64,000 nt of DNA from Paraburkholderia hospita (GTDB lineage: Bacteria > Pseudomonadota > Gammaproteobacteria > Burkholderiales > Burkholderiaceae): assembly GCF_002902965.1 (NCBI RefSeq), contig NZ_CP026107.1, forward strand, positions 310,001 to 374,000. Reading direction: 5' to 3'. A model generated the notes under the pieces. That model made no database searches, was not told where the DNA came from, and saw only the letters and a list, made by a program, of their open reading frames with translations. Positions 1 to 8,570 of the stretch are shown here, piece by piece (within the stretch, counting starts at the first letter, position 1; every line of letters begins with the position of its first letter). The position numbers and the translations under genes were made by a program.

Positions 1-1302
1 GACGTCCAGCATTGGTGGCTGCCGCATTCCGGGCAGGGAGTGCGCACCCGGGTCTCCGATGATCGCGTGTGGCTCGCATACGCGGTCGCGACGTACATCG
101 GCTGCACGAGCGATGACGCGGTTCTCGACGAGATCGTGCCGTTCCTCGACGGGCCGCTGCTGCAACCCGACGAACACGATGCATTCTTCCAGCCCATGAT
201 CGCGGAAAAATCCGCATCGCTGTTTGAGCATTGTGCGCGCGGTCTCGATCAGTGCATCGAATTGACGGGGGAACATGGCTTACCGCTAATCGGCACGGGG
301 GACTGGAATGACGGGATGAACCGCGTCGGCGCAAACGGCAAGGGAGAGAGTGTGTGGCTCGGCTGGCTGTTCCTGCGCACGATCGAGCTGTTCGCACCGT
401 TGGCCGAATCGCGCGATGCGCAGCGTGTCGCGCGCTGGCGCGGCCATGCGACGTCGGTGCGCGATGCGCTTGAGCGTGAGGCCTGGGACGGCGAGTGGTA
501 CCGTCGTGCGACGTTCGACGACGGCAGCTGGCTCGGCTCGAATAGCGACGTAGAGTGCAGGATCGATTCGATTACCCAGTCGTGGGCTGTCTTGTCAGAG
601 GCGGCGGATCCGATACGCGCCGCACAGGCGATGGCTTCGCTGGAGAAACATCTTATCCGGCCCGAGGACGGAATCGCGTTGCTGTTCACGCCACCATTCG
701 ATAAAACGTCGCAGGACCCGGGTTATATCAGGGGCTATCCGCCGGGGCTGCGCGAGAACGGCGGCCAATATAGTCATGCCGCCATGTGGGCAATTCTCGC
801 ATTTGTGAAACTGGGCGACGGTAACAGGGCCACAGAGCTGTTTTCGCTTTTGAATCCCGTCAATCATGCGCGCACGCCAACCGAGGTTGAGCGCTACAAG
901 GTCGAGCCCTACGTCGTCGCGGCCGATGTCTATTCCGTGGCGCCTCATGTTGGGCGCGGCGGTTGGACCTGGTATACGGGGTCGGCGGGATGGATGTACC
1001 GGGCGGGCGTCGAAGGCATTCTGGGGATTCGCAGGGAAGGGGATTTTCTGGTGGTTGACCCGTGTATTCCCGACGCGTGGCCGGGCTTTGAAGCAACGGT
1101 CAACATACGCTCGACGCGCTATGAGATCCGCGTGGAGTCCACCTCAGAGGCCCGCACGATGCATGCCGTTCTTGACGGCAGGAGCGTCGATTGCGGTGCT
1201 GAAGGTGTGCGTGTACCGCTCGATGCTGGCGTACACAGGCTGTCCATTTCACTGCGTTTGGCAGTCGATGTCGAGGTCAACTCGCGTGAGCCGGCCACGT
1301 AA
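1..1302 (+). CDS. GH94-family glycoside phosphorylase / cyclic beta-glucan synthase C-terminal part (5'-truncated by window)
   Basis: The reading frame is open from base 1, so the start lies outside the window; 433 residues are visible. The segment DWNDGMNRVG near visible residue 100 is the hallmark of GH94 enzymes, where the first Asp of the DWND stretch is the general acid. The upstream HWWLPHSGQGVRTR stretch and the downstream WTWYTGSAGWMYR stretch are also typical of this catalytic barrel. GH94 domains occur alone as cellobiose/chitobiose phosphorylases and as the C-terminal part of giant NdvB-type cyclic beta-1,2-glucan synthases, where they control ring size. Which of the two applies cannot be decided without the missing N terminus. 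Family assignment is firm; full identity is inference. Confidence 0.88.
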   Translation, partial: DVQHWWLPHSGQGVRTRVSDDRVWLAYAVATYIGCTSDDAVLDEIVPFLDGPLLQPDEHDAFFQPMIAEKSASLFEHCARGLDQCIELTGEHGLPLIGTGDWNDGMNRVGANGKGESVWLGWLFLRTIELFAPLAESRDAQRVARWRGHATSVRDALEREAWDGEWYRRATFDDGSWLGSNSDVECRIDSITQSWAVLSEAADPIRAAQAMASLEKHLIRPEDGIALLFTPPFDKTSQDPGYIRGYPPGLRENGGQYSHAAMWAILAFVKLGDGNRATELFSLLNPVNHARTPTEVERYKVEPYVVAADVYSVAPHVGRGGWTWYTGSAGWMYRAGVEGILGIRREGDFLVVDPCIPDAWPGFEATVNIRSTRYEIRVESTSEARTMHAVLDGRSVDCGAEGVRVPLDAGVHRLSISLRLAVDVEVNSREPAT

Positions 1303-1605
1303 AGCGGCGGCTCTTTAGCGGATCTCCATTCAAAACCCAGTCGTGGGTTTAGATGCAGCGGCGAAGCCGCGCGTGCAACATTCGCCTCAAGGCGTTGAAG
1401 CTGGCGAAAGCACCGGTCATCCCGTACGGCGTCCGTCTCGTCGCGGGCTGCGGCGCTCACAGGCAGGTACGGCACCGTACCGACGTCCGGCACAGGTGCG
1501 CGCACATTCTCCATAGGTGTCGTTGTCGAGCCATTGCGTTCCCGGACAGTTCAATCCGCGGGAGCGGGTGTCCGCTGTCAATGTTGCTTCAAACAGAAGG
1601 TCCAT
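1303..1605. other. Intergenic stretch upstream of the desaturase
   Basis: About 300 bases between the GH94 gene and the desaturase. Short overlapping frames exist on both strands but none has a convincing ribosome-binding site or recognisable protein. It presumably carries the desaturase promoter, but no clear -35/-10 pair was identified. Confidence 0.4.
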
Positions 1606-2805
1606 TTGCTTACTTCCTCATTGACGTTTTTCTCACACGGCCTGCTTTCGCTGCTGTGGTGGCAAATCCTGCTCACGACTCTGCTGCTGACGCACGTCAC
1701 GATCGTCAGCGTGACGGTCTACCTGCACCGTTGCCAGGCACACCGGGCGCTTGAGTTGCATCCGGTTGCCAGCCATTTCTTCCGTTTCTGGTTGTGGATG
1801 ACAACAGGCATGGTGACGGGAACGTGGGCTGCCGTCCACCGCAAGCACCACGCGAGGTGCGAGACCGATGAGGATCCACACAGCCCTCAAGTCCGTGGCA
1901 TCTGGACGGTATTGCTGGGCGGCGCAGAACTGTACCGCGCCGAAGCGAAGAACGAAGAAACGCTACGGAAATTCGGCCACGGCACGCCGAACGACTGGAT
2001 GGAGCGCAACGTCTATTCGAAGTATCCGAATCTCGGCATCAGTTTGCTCATGGTGATCGACGTAGCGTTGTTCGGCTTCGTCGGTGTCTCGGTCTGGGCC
2101 GTCCAGATGATCTGGATCCCGTTCTGGGCAGGCGGTGTGGTTAACGGCGTTGGACATTTTCTGGGCTACCGCAACTTCGCTTCGCCCGATGCGAGTACGA
2201 ACGTAGTTCCATTGGGCATCCTGATAGGCGGCGAGGAATTTCACAACAACCACCACACCTATGCAACGTCTGCCAGATTCTCGAATAAATGGTTCGAATT
2301 CGATATTGGATGGATGTACATCTGCATCCTTTCTTCGCTGGGAATGGCAAAGGTGAAGAAAGTGGCGCCGACGCCGCACCTGGTCAAGAGCAAGACGGTG
2401 CTCGATGACGATACGGTTCAAGCCATCCTCCGCAACCGCTATGAGGTGATGGCGCGCTATGCCCGGACGGTCGAACGCGCGTACCGGCAGGAACTCGATC
2501 ATATGAGACACATTGGTCTATGTGAACGCTTTCTGCTCAAACGGGGAGTAAAAAAATGGTTTGGCGGCGCCTGCGCCGGCGCACACAGCCATCGACGTCA
2601 GCAGCGATTGGCTGAGATGTACGACGGTAGCCAGACGCTGCGTATCTACCTGGACCTGCACGATGGCCTGTTGGCAATCTGGGAGCGGTCGAACAGGTCG
2701 CGCGAGCAATTGCGATCACAGCTACAGGAATGGTGTCGTCGCGCCGAGCATAGCGGTATCAATCCGCTCAGAGAATTCTCGGTGTGCCTGCGTCAGTACA
2801 CGTGA
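1606..2805 (+). CDS. Acyl-CoA/acyl-lipid delta-9 type fatty acid desaturase (DesA-like)
   Basis: This is a membrane di-iron desaturase that introduces a double bond into acyl chains and so adjusts membrane fluidity. All three histidine clusters are visible in order: HRCQAH, HRKHH and HNNHH, the last inside EEFHNNHHTY. Hydrophobic segments flank them as expected for this family. I chose the TTG at 1606 because AGAAGG lies about 6 bases upstream and the resulting N terminus (MLTSSLTFFSHG) resembles family N termini. An upstream in-frame TTG at 1534 would add 24 atypical residues. The C-terminal third is basic and soluble, as in the burkholderial DesA group. A strong terminator follows. Substrate specificity is inferred. 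Confidence 0.9.
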   Translation: MLTSSLTFFSHGLLSLLWWQILLTTLLLTHVTIVSVTVYLHRCQAHRALELHPVASHFFRFWLWMTTGMVTGTWAAVHRKHHARCETDEDPHSPQVRGIWTVLLGGAELYRAEAKNEETLRKFGHGTPNDWMERNVYSKYPNLGISLLMVIDVALFGFVGVSVWAVQMIWIPFWAGGVVNGVGHFLGYRNFASPDASTNVVPLGILIGGEEFHNNHHTYATSARFSNKWFEFDIGWMYICILSSLGMAKVKKVAPTPHLVKSKTVLDDDTVQAILRNRYEVMARYARTVERAYRQELDHMRHIGLCERFLLKRGVKKWFGGACAGAHSHRRQQRLAEMYDGSQTLRIYLDLHDGLLAIWERSNRSREQLRSQLQEWCRRAEHSGINPLREFSVCLRQYT

Positions 2806-2886
2806 TGGATAGCAAGGGCGCTTCGCGGAATCGGCTTCACACCTGATGCGCACCACGCAAGATGCATGTCTGTCACAATCGTTCCA

Positions 2887-2921
2887 GCTCCGCCCATTTT
2901 TAAGCGGAGCAATGTTTTTTT
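2887..2921 (+). terminator. Rho-independent terminator after the desaturase gene
   Basis: A perfect 7-bp stem, GCTCCGC (2887-2893) and GCGGAGC (2904-2910), with a 10-base loop, is followed by AATG and a run of seven T. It lies about 80 bases past the desaturase stop codon and ends at the stop of the small convergent gene. Confidence 0.78.
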
Positions 2922-3126
2922 ATGAATCACTGGCATTGAAGACCGCATAAAGCCGCTTCCTTGCGAGCCGAACCCATTGCTTCTGCGATCCGTATTGGTT
3001 CCCTTCCGCGTCTCGCTCTTTGTCTTCCGGGCCCACCCGCATGCCGTCATCCGTCGCATTCTCCGCGGCTTCTCTCAGTCTTCTGCTTTCCGCCAGTTCT
3101 TCCGCATTCACCTGGTCATCAATCAC
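2920..3126 (-). CDS. Small hypothetical protein, 68 aa
   Basis: No family was recognised. The GTG start at 3126 is preceded by GGAG about 6-7 bases upstream (CTATAGGAGTGCATA-GTG), which is good evidence that this small frame is translated. The protein has an acidic N-terminal half (IDDQVNAEELAES) and a basic, aromatic C-terminal half (WVRLARKRLYAVF). It has no signal peptide or membrane segment. It sits between the convergent desaturase gene and the phasin gene on the same strand. Function is unknown; a stress or granule-associated role would be a guess from location only. Confidence 0.55.
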   Translation of the reverse strand: MIDDQVNAEELAESRRLREAAENATDDGMRVGPEDKERDAEGNQYGSQKQWVRLARKRLYAVFNASDS

Positions 3127-3291
3127 TATGCACTCCTATAGTAATAAAAACGGATTCCGCCAACAGGCGGTCGGCATCGCCCCACAGCGGGGACGATGCG
3201 ACACGACATATCGCAAGTCCGGTCTGGTGCCTGGCGTCCGTCGAGCGCGAGCGGTGTCATCCGTCGTGGCAAAGCAAGCCAAATCGTGACC

Positions 3292-3320
3292 GAATAAAAA
3301 GACGCCGGCGTCTTGCCGGC
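3292..3320 (-). terminator. Rho-independent terminator downstream of the phasin gene
   Basis: On the minus strand GCCGGC-AAGAC-GCCGGC is followed by GTC and then TTTTTATT. The same bases also contain the perfect 16-bp palindrome AAGACGCCGGCGTCTT, so two hairpins are possible. It lies about 90 bases past the phasin stop codon. Confidence 0.65.
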
Positions 3321-3407
3321 TTCTTCATCAGGCGGTGAGACCGCCCAACGACCTGCTTGTGCAGGACGTCGTTTTGGTGTTGCGCTTGAGCCGCGCAACG
3401 CTATTGC

Positions 3408-3911
3408 TTACGCGATGTCAGGTACCGGGGTGCCCGGCGTCCGGGTGCCGGCCGCCTGGCTGATGGTTTCCTGCATCATTCCCTGGGCTCGCATCATCCC
3501 GCCGATTGCAGACTGCATCGCGGTAGTGGCCGCGTCAGAGCCAAAAGGGGAGATCTGGCCAAAGTTGGCTGCAACCTGCGGCCAGAGGGTGTTGTACTGG
3601 TTACGCAGGTCCTCGCCCGCGCGTGTCACTGCGGCCATGAACTGTGAATCGATTTCACGGACATGCGTGGAATACGACAAAGTGTGCTCGACAAATCGCT
3701 GAGACAAGGCGACCGCACCAAAGGCGGGCGGCAGTCCTGACTGCTGCGGCGACAGCGCGGCTTGTCCTTCTTCCAGCATCGCCTTTAGTGCTGCGAGATT
3801 GAGATGAGTCAGTTTTTGCAGTCGCTCAAATGCTTCGTTCTGCAAGCCGAAAATTCCCGGCAAAGTACGCAGGCCAAAGTCGGCGGATTGCTCAACAGCA
3901 GTGGTGTTCAA
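3408..3911 (-). CDS. Phasin family protein, 167 aa
   Basis: Phasins coat polyhydroxyalkanoate granules in the cytoplasm and set granule size and number. The sequence has the amphipathic helical pattern of the family. An N-terminal LQNEAFERLQKLTHLNLAALKAMLEE stretch (given here only as a position guide, roughly residues 23-48) is followed by a middle segment ending in SYSTHVREIDSQFM, then an Ala/Met-rich C-terminal tail. The start is a TTG at 3911 with AGGAG about 7 bases upstream; no in-frame ATG is nearby. The gene appears monocistronic with its own terminator. No PHA synthase or depolymerase is in the window. Confidence 0.82.
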   Translation of the reverse strand: MNTTAVEQSADFGLRTLPGIFGLQNEAFERLQKLTHLNLAALKAMLEEGQAALSPQQSGLPPAFGAVALSQRFVEHTLSYSTHVREIDSQFMAAVTRAGEDLRNQYNTLWPQVAANFGQISPFGSDAATTAMQSAIGGMMRAQGMMQETISQAAGTRTPGTPVPDIA

Positions 3912-4223
3912 TGAATGCTCCTGATCGACCCGGCACGTACGTCCAAGGGATTTCGGAGGCGAGTGTGTCGCTAATGATCTGCAGGTCGGAGTGACGCGGC
4001 ATTGTTAATGCCGCGCTGCAACAAAGACCACTGTATACCTTTCCTGCAGGATGTACAGTGATTCCTGAACGCCTATCCGGCCCGATGGAAACGCCAGGTC
4101 GTCGTCATTCGATTTTGGTTCTTCACGCATCGGGCGAGTCCGATGCATTGTCATCTTTGGCCTTCAGATCCGTATTGTCTCCGCGAGAACCGACGAGATT
4201 TCCCTGGCGCGCAGGCCAGACCT
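3912..4223. other. Intergenic region upstream of the phasin gene
   Basis: About 310 bases between the phasin start and the stop of the DUF2513-like gene, both on the minus strand. It must hold the phasin promoter. I see no protein, repeat or hairpin that I can support. Confidence 0.35.
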
Positions 4224-4478
4224 CTAAGTGTCCTCAAAGGCACTCGGGCCCGCGGACTTCAAATACTCGTGGCCATCCCAGCTTAGCCGCCAATCGGTCC
4301 CCATCGAGCACACGAGGTTTGCGTCGGCCAGCAGGTTCAGGTGGTACCACACGCCTCGGTTCGAAACATCGAACGTATTCTTGAGCGCGCTCTCAATGTC
4401 GAATTCGCTGAGGTGCGGGGACTTGCCTTTCTCAAGAGCAATCAGTATCGCATGTGCCAGATTCATATCACGTTTCAC
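4224..4478 (-). CDS. DUF2513-like winged-helix mini-protein, 84 aa
   Basis: The sequence begins MKRDMNLAHAILIALEKG and ends with a WRLSWDGHEYL block. This is the pattern of DUF2513 proteins, small predicted winged-helix proteins often found in mobile or phage-like DNA. The middle contains VWYHLNLLADANLV, the probable recognition-helix region. The GTG start at 4478 has an excellent ribosome-binding site, GGGAGGAG, about 3-4 bases upstream. A degraded second copy of the 3' end of this gene lies at 6875-6964. Function is unknown; DNA binding is inference from the predicted fold. Confidence 0.7.
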   Translation of the reverse strand: MKRDMNLAHAILIALEKGKSPHLSEFDIESALKNTFDVSNRGVWYHLNLLADANLVCSMGTDWRLSWDGHEYLKSAGPSAFEDT

Positions 4479-5102
4479 GATCTCCTCCCGTGCTGGATAG
4501 GTTCACCCGTCAAGATGGCAAGTCGGCCGCAACCTTCGCGGGATTTATCCCTGTCAAGGAAAACGCTGTGGCCCTCAAGCCCAAAAAGCTGGGTATCGAT
4601 GATTTCGCATATCTTCAAGTTTCGCGCCGACGCAATAGCAATTTTTCATCTCCGTCAGCAAACTTCGGCGATGGTGTGGATGTCTCGATCGTTCTGACGA
4701 AGTCACACTGTCAAAGCATAGGTCGCGTGGAAAGTCGCAAGTCTCTACGGCAAGCTATTTTCTAGTACATCCGCGCCTTTCTATGTCGCCGGTGAATCCG
4801 TACGGAGACGGGGGAACCGATGTATGGGGATGCTGACGAATATGGAAGGAACCAATCGTGATACTGCCGCCTGCGATTGCCGAGAACGTTAAGCCGAACG
4901 GACCGTATGGGCGGCCGCCAAGCCGTGCGATCTGCAGATTCATATGCGGGGTAGCGAACTGCCGTTGAGGGCGACCTGCGGCGGTCACTGCGGGACCGGG
5001 TTGGCGTTAATAAAAAAGATGAGGATCGCGTAAGAAACATTCAGTCGCCGGTTGATCCTGGCGAATGCCGTCTCGCCAGGGGCGGAACGTGGGACGCTCG
5101 CT
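4479..5102. other. Long intergenic stretch with no supported gene
   Basis: About 620 bases between the start of the DUF2513-like gene and the stop of the nitroreductase gene. Several overlapping frames of 77-118 codons exist on both strands, but none has a ribosome-binding site plus recognisable sequence. The stretch may be decayed accessory DNA. Confidence 0.35.
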
Positions 5103-6701
5103 TCAGGGCTGAACCTCATACGGCGGGAATGCAGAGAGGCGTGGATCGTCCACCGCGCCACCGACTGTGAAGTGATACAAGCTCTGCCAGGCGTGATCCT
5201 TCACTCCGAGCAGTGTGTGCATTTCGTCGTCAAAAAAGCAACCAACCCCCGTGGCACGCACTCCGGCGGCTTCGGCTTCGAGATACAGAACCTGGCCGAG
5301 AATGCCGCATTCCCAGAAGAGGTGGCGATAACGCCATGGTTGCTTCAGGGCGATTTCGAATCTCGCAATCATTCCCAGCGCAAAGCAGGCGTCGGCGGCG
5401 ATATCCTGGTGGCAGCAGATCAACTTTGCCACGGCGCGCAAATCGTAAGGCAGTAGAAAATAGAGCGGCAGATAGTCCGGCCCGGTCTTCTTCCACAGCC
5501 ATTCTGGACGCAGAGACTGCCTGAGAGCCGGCAGCGCTCCGGGATTTCTCACGAGCATATACAGACCCGGCTCCAGGCCGTCGACGCGGTGTACAAATAG
5601 CGCCGCGTGCACTGCCGCAGGAGATATCAGCGCATTCCACGGCGGCGTGTCGCGACGTGGCAACAGGCACCCCAGCATGCTGAAAAAAGCTGCGCTGGCG
5701 ATACGCGTCGTACCATCGAAATTCACCGCGCTGCGACGCTGCCGGGCGATCTGGGCAAAGCGGAGATCAAGGGCGGGCTTCGCGGGCGACGGACGCAGTT
5801 CCGGATTCGGCGAAGTCGGTTCGGGAGTCCGGGCCTTGTGCGTGGCGCGATGGATCGAATCGATATCCGGCCACTTTACGTGTCCCGAGCTCAGCTGATT
5901 CGCGCGTCCGTACCACCGTGCCTTATCCAAAGCGGTCAGCATGCGCTCAAGATCAGGCCGCCATTCAGGATTGCCGATCCAGAGCAAAACGTCCGGCGCC
6001 TCTGCTTCGGCGTCCACGAAATCTTTGCTACGGTCCGATCCAAGCAAGTCGGACAATTCATCATCGGCAGCCGCCTCCACCAGCCGCGTCTGCCAGCCGA
6101 GCGCAGTCGCTGCGTAACTCAGCGCAGCGATGACATGGCCGCAATCGTGCTGGCAGTAGCGCCAGGCTCGCATACCGTATTTCCACGCTTCGCGCCAGTG
6201 GATCGAGCTTATGCCGACCAGGACACCGCTGTCCGAAAACGCCTCCGTCCATCGCAGATCGTCCACTGCGGCGCGATGTTCAAGCGCATGGTCCCGGCTC
6301 AGGTAGTGGTAGACCCCGGCGGACAAGCCGGGCAGAGCCGGACACAGAAGATAGCTCTCGGTCGGATGCAGGTTTCCGCTCGAAGGGTTGCAGCGCAGTG
6401 CCCACCGCTGGGCGCCATAGGATTTCCACGCCGACAGGCCGAGCGAGAGTTCGAACAGGATTGCCAGACTGGTTAGATCGAATGCGCGCGCGGGCGGCAG
6501 GGCACCACAGCGCAACGCGTTGTAGCGTGTAGCCAGTGTGTCCGCGGCTAACGGCAGACCTACGCGCGGTGTGCCGTGAAACACCCGGAACGGATCCGGC
6601 TGGGTTGTCCAGTCGAGCGTCCCGGGACCAGGCGCGTAGAAGTTGACGCGGTGCTTGCTGCGTTCGTGATATTCAAGCAGCGCATGCCTTGACTGGTCCA
6701 T
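5103..6701 (-). CDS. SagB-type double nitroreductase-domain oxidoreductase, 532 aa
   Basis: Two tandem nitroreductase-like domains are visible. The first (about residues 60-260) contains RCNPSSGNLHPTES, the FMN-phosphate contact motif of SagB/ThcOx proteins. The second (about 320-520) begins with RRSAVNFDG and ends with FWECGILGQVLYLEAEAAGVRATGVG, the typical nitroreductase C-terminal block. SagB-like enzymes use FMN to oxidise azolines in peptides to azoles when beside a YcaO cyclodehydratase. No YcaO, precursor peptide or protease is nearby, so the substrate here is unknown. The ATG start has GAGGGGGG about 3-5 bases upstream. It appears monocistronic. Confidence 0.8.
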   Translation of the reverse strand: MDQSRHALLEYHERSKHRVNFYAPGPGTLDWTTQPDPFRVFHGTPRVGLPLAADTLATRYNALRCGALPPARAFDLTSLAILFELSLGLSAWKSYGAQRWALRCNPSSGNLHPTESYLLCPALPGLSAGVYHYLSRDHALEHRAAVDDLRWTEAFSDSGVLVGISSIHWREAWKYGMRAWRYCQHDCGHVIAALSYAATALGWQTRLVEAAADDELSDLLGSDRSKDFVDAEAEAPDVLLWIGNPEWRPDLERMLTALDKARWYGRANQLSSGHVKWPDIDSIHRATHKARTPEPTSPNPELRPSPAKPALDLRFAQIARQRRSAVNFDGTTRIASAAFFSMLGCLLPRRDTPPWNALISPAAVHAALFVHRVDGLEPGLYMLVRNPGALPALRQSLRPEWLWKKTGPDYLPLYFLLPYDLRAVAKLICCHQDIAADACFALGMIARFEIALKQPWRYRHLFWECGILGQVLYLEAEAAGVRATGVGCFFDDEMHTLLGVKDHAWQSLYHFTVGGAVDDPRLSAFPPYEVQP

Positions 6702-6994
6702 GTTCCCCCCTCAGGCCAGGAATCCCCCCACATGCGGCTGTATGAAACCAGCTGGCTGGACGTTGGGGCGCGCTTCGGCCAACTGCTGTTGCCTTTGGTG
6801 GCCACTGTACCGTGGCTGGCACTCGGGTTGTCTCCACGAAAGCCCATGGATGTTTCCAGCGTACAAGTCGCGCTTCAGGCGTCTTCAAAGGCATTCGGGG
6901 CTGCAGACGTCAAAAACTCGCGCCCATCACAGGTCAGCCGCCATTCGCTACCTATCGAAATCGTGCCCCGTTGCGCTGCGCGATGACGGGACGC
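6702..6994. other. Intergenic region carrying a gene remnant
   Basis: This 290-base stretch lies between the SHOCT-domain gene and the SagB-type gene, both on the minus strand. Its supported contents are the DUF2513-like remnant (6875-6964) and presumably the promoter of the SagB-type gene. Confidence 0.4.
6875..6964 (-). pseudogene. Remnant of a second DUF2513-like gene (3' end only)
   Basis: The minus strand encodes TISIGSEWRLTCDGREFLTS followed by AAPNAFEDA and a stop. This aligns without gaps to the C terminus of the intact copy at 4224-4478 (CSMGTDWRLSWDGHEYLKS, then AGPSAFEDT), with identical spacing and stop position. Nothing matching the N-terminal two thirds is present; an in-frame stop and the SHOCT-protein gene lie immediately upstream. 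The two copies flank the SagB-type gene in the same orientation, 2.6 kb apart. Confidence 0.72.
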
Positions 6995-7864
6995 TCACAA
7001 ACGGCTCAGTAGCTCCGCCTTCTTGGCGGCGAACTCCTCATCGCTGAGAATCCCCTTCGCGTGCAGTGCGGCGAGCTTCTCTATGGTGGCGAACACGTCT
7101 GCCTCGCGGGCGACCGACTGAGTGCTGACGGGCTCCTCCTGCATCAGCGGCGACACCGGCTGCGGAACCTCGCCCAACGAAACAACCGGCAGGCTGGCGA
7201 CAGCAACCAGGCCGTGCTGGCTCGCGAATGTGAGGGACGCGCCGCGGGACTGCTGCTGCGAGAAGCCGCTGATCTGGTGATCGAGCGTATCGTAGACCGT
7301 CACCTTGCCGTTCACTTCGATCGCCAGGCGCCGGGGCGGTGCGAAGTAGGCATAGCGGACGTCGTTCTGCGCCCCGGTTGTGTTGGGCCGCCCCAGATCG
7401 GCGGGCCACCAGTCGCCCGAGGTGCCGGGCGCAGGCGGAACGAACAGACTCACCGGTCCGACTGGTCCGGCTGCAGTCTGCTGCTGGTTGCTGCCACCGT
7501 AGCCAGCGCTCTGCTGTTGTTGCTGGCCGCCGCCGTGGTTGCCCTGCTGGTGGGTACCCTGGTTCTGCGACTGGAAGCTGCCGCTGCGAATCAGGTCGGG
7601 CTGGTTTGCCACCAGGCGGGAAAGCTCAGAACAGAGCCCGTCGACCCGGCCCTTCAGGTAGTGGTTGAACATGTCGGAGACCATGGTCATTCCCCCCTGC
7701 ATCCACTGGCCGGAGCCACCAAATTCAGCGTGATCGAACTGGGCCATGCTGCCGTTACCGCGAATTACAGACTCCAGCATGCTCATCACGGCATCCGTGC
7801 CGAACCCATGTCGCTGCGCTACTTCTTCGATCAATTGCTGGCCGGCGGGGGTGAGTTTTCGCAT
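6995..7864 (-). CDS. SHOCT-domain protein with Gln/Gly-rich linker, 289 aa
   Basis: The C terminus, IEKLAALHAKGILSDEEFAAKKAELL, is a textbook SHOCT (short C-terminal) domain, thought to mediate oligomerisation. The N-terminal part (MRKLTPAGQQLIEEVAQRHGF) is a conserved helical segment also found in other bacterial SHOCT proteins. Residues about 100-140 are a low-complexity linker rich in Gln, Gly, Asn and Ser, including five consecutive Gln. I chose ATG 7864 rather than 7957 because the preceding 31 codons overlap a leader hairpin and look non-coding. No signal peptide. The cellular role is unknown. Confidence 0.68.
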   Translation of the reverse strand: MRKLTPAGQQLIEEVAQRHGFGTDAVMSMLESVIRGNGSMAQFDHAEFGGSGQWMQGGMTMVSDMFNHYLKGRVDGLCSELSRLVANQPDLIRSGSFQSQNQGTHQQGNHGGGQQQQQSAGYGGSNQQQTAAGPVGPVSLFVPPAPGTSGDWWPADLGRPNTTGAQNDVRYAYFAPPRRLAIEVNGKVTVYDTLDHQISGFSQQQSRGASLTFASQHGLVAVASLPVVSLGEVPQPVSPLMQEEPVSTQSVAREADVFATIEKLAALHAKGILSDEEFAAKKAELLSRL

Positions 7865-8431
7865 GGTGATCCACTCGTAGTTTCTCGTGTTGCCTCCCGG
7901 GATGATGTTACTCCCGGGTAATTGCCACTGCCCGATTAAACACTTTCTGCCTGTCACGACCGTCTCAGTTCGGCCACACCGGCCATTCGCGACGAGCGGG
8001 CAACAGCGGGTTGGTCCGCATCGACGGCTAACTGAAAATAGCTTGGGACGGCACTGTCAAGTTGACGAGCGTAGGCTACGTGTTTGTCTAAAGAGCAGTT
8101 ATCCTTATCAGATAACTCATTCGGCTACGATTGAGACAGCCCAGTCATGCCATGTGGCGAGGCGTTCTTTTATTATGGCGCGATGACGTGCCGCGTTTAT
8201 CTGATGTATGGGCAACGCGAAGTGCTGCCGGATCGGACCGAAGCATGAGAGAAACGCCTGTGGCAATTCTGCGTCGGGTGCTCCTGCATACTTTCCTGGC
8301 CATGTGGTGATAAATCACGCTCGACTGTCATTGCGGAGCGCTGACGAGTCCCATTTCTCCGACGCGCCTCGAATTATGCCTTTCTCCAAAGTCGATGGTT
8401 CCGCGAATGCCGATCAAATGCCGCCGCATAT
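7865..8431. other. Intergenic stretch between the SHOCT gene and the HTH fragment
   Basis: About 570 bases. Apart from the leader hairpin at 7896-7918 I see no supported gene, RNA or repeat. The part around 8090-8180 is more AT-rich and could contain the promoter of the SHOCT gene. Confidence 0.35.
7896..7918 (-). promoter_or_regulatory. GC-rich hairpin in the leader of the SHOCT gene
   Basis: Two CCCGGG blocks (7896-7901 and 7913-7918) separated by 11 bases can form a hairpin about 30 bases upstream of the ATG at 7864. There is no U-run, so it is not a terminator; it may be an operator or an mRNA structure. Confidence 0.35.
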
Positions 8432-8440
8432 ATGCACACG

Positions 8441-8566
8441 ATCGCATCGGGGCTCTCGAGTCAATATATCTCCCTGCTAGAACTCGGACGGAACCCGTCC
8501 CTCGACACACTCTCATCGATTGCTGCGTTACTGGGATGCAAAGTATCGGACATCAAGCTTGCCGTC
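8441..8566 (+). pseudogene. XRE-family helix-turn-helix fragment
   Basis: The frame encodes IASGLSSQYISLLELGRNP and then SLDTLSSIAALLGCKVSDI. This is the second half of a Cro/C1-type HTH, comprising the recognition helix and the following two helices. The expected first helices (usually LR..R..SQEELA) are absent in all three upstream frames, and the downstream sequence does not resemble a regulator. The possible ATG at 8432 has no ribosome-binding site. I read it as a truncated relic of a small regulator. Confidence 0.5.
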
Positions 8567-8570
8567 AGCT

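Noticed and set aside
4755..4988. 77-codon minus-strand frame
   Set aside because: Not recognisable and without a good ribosome-binding site; listed only as part of the empty intergenic stretch.
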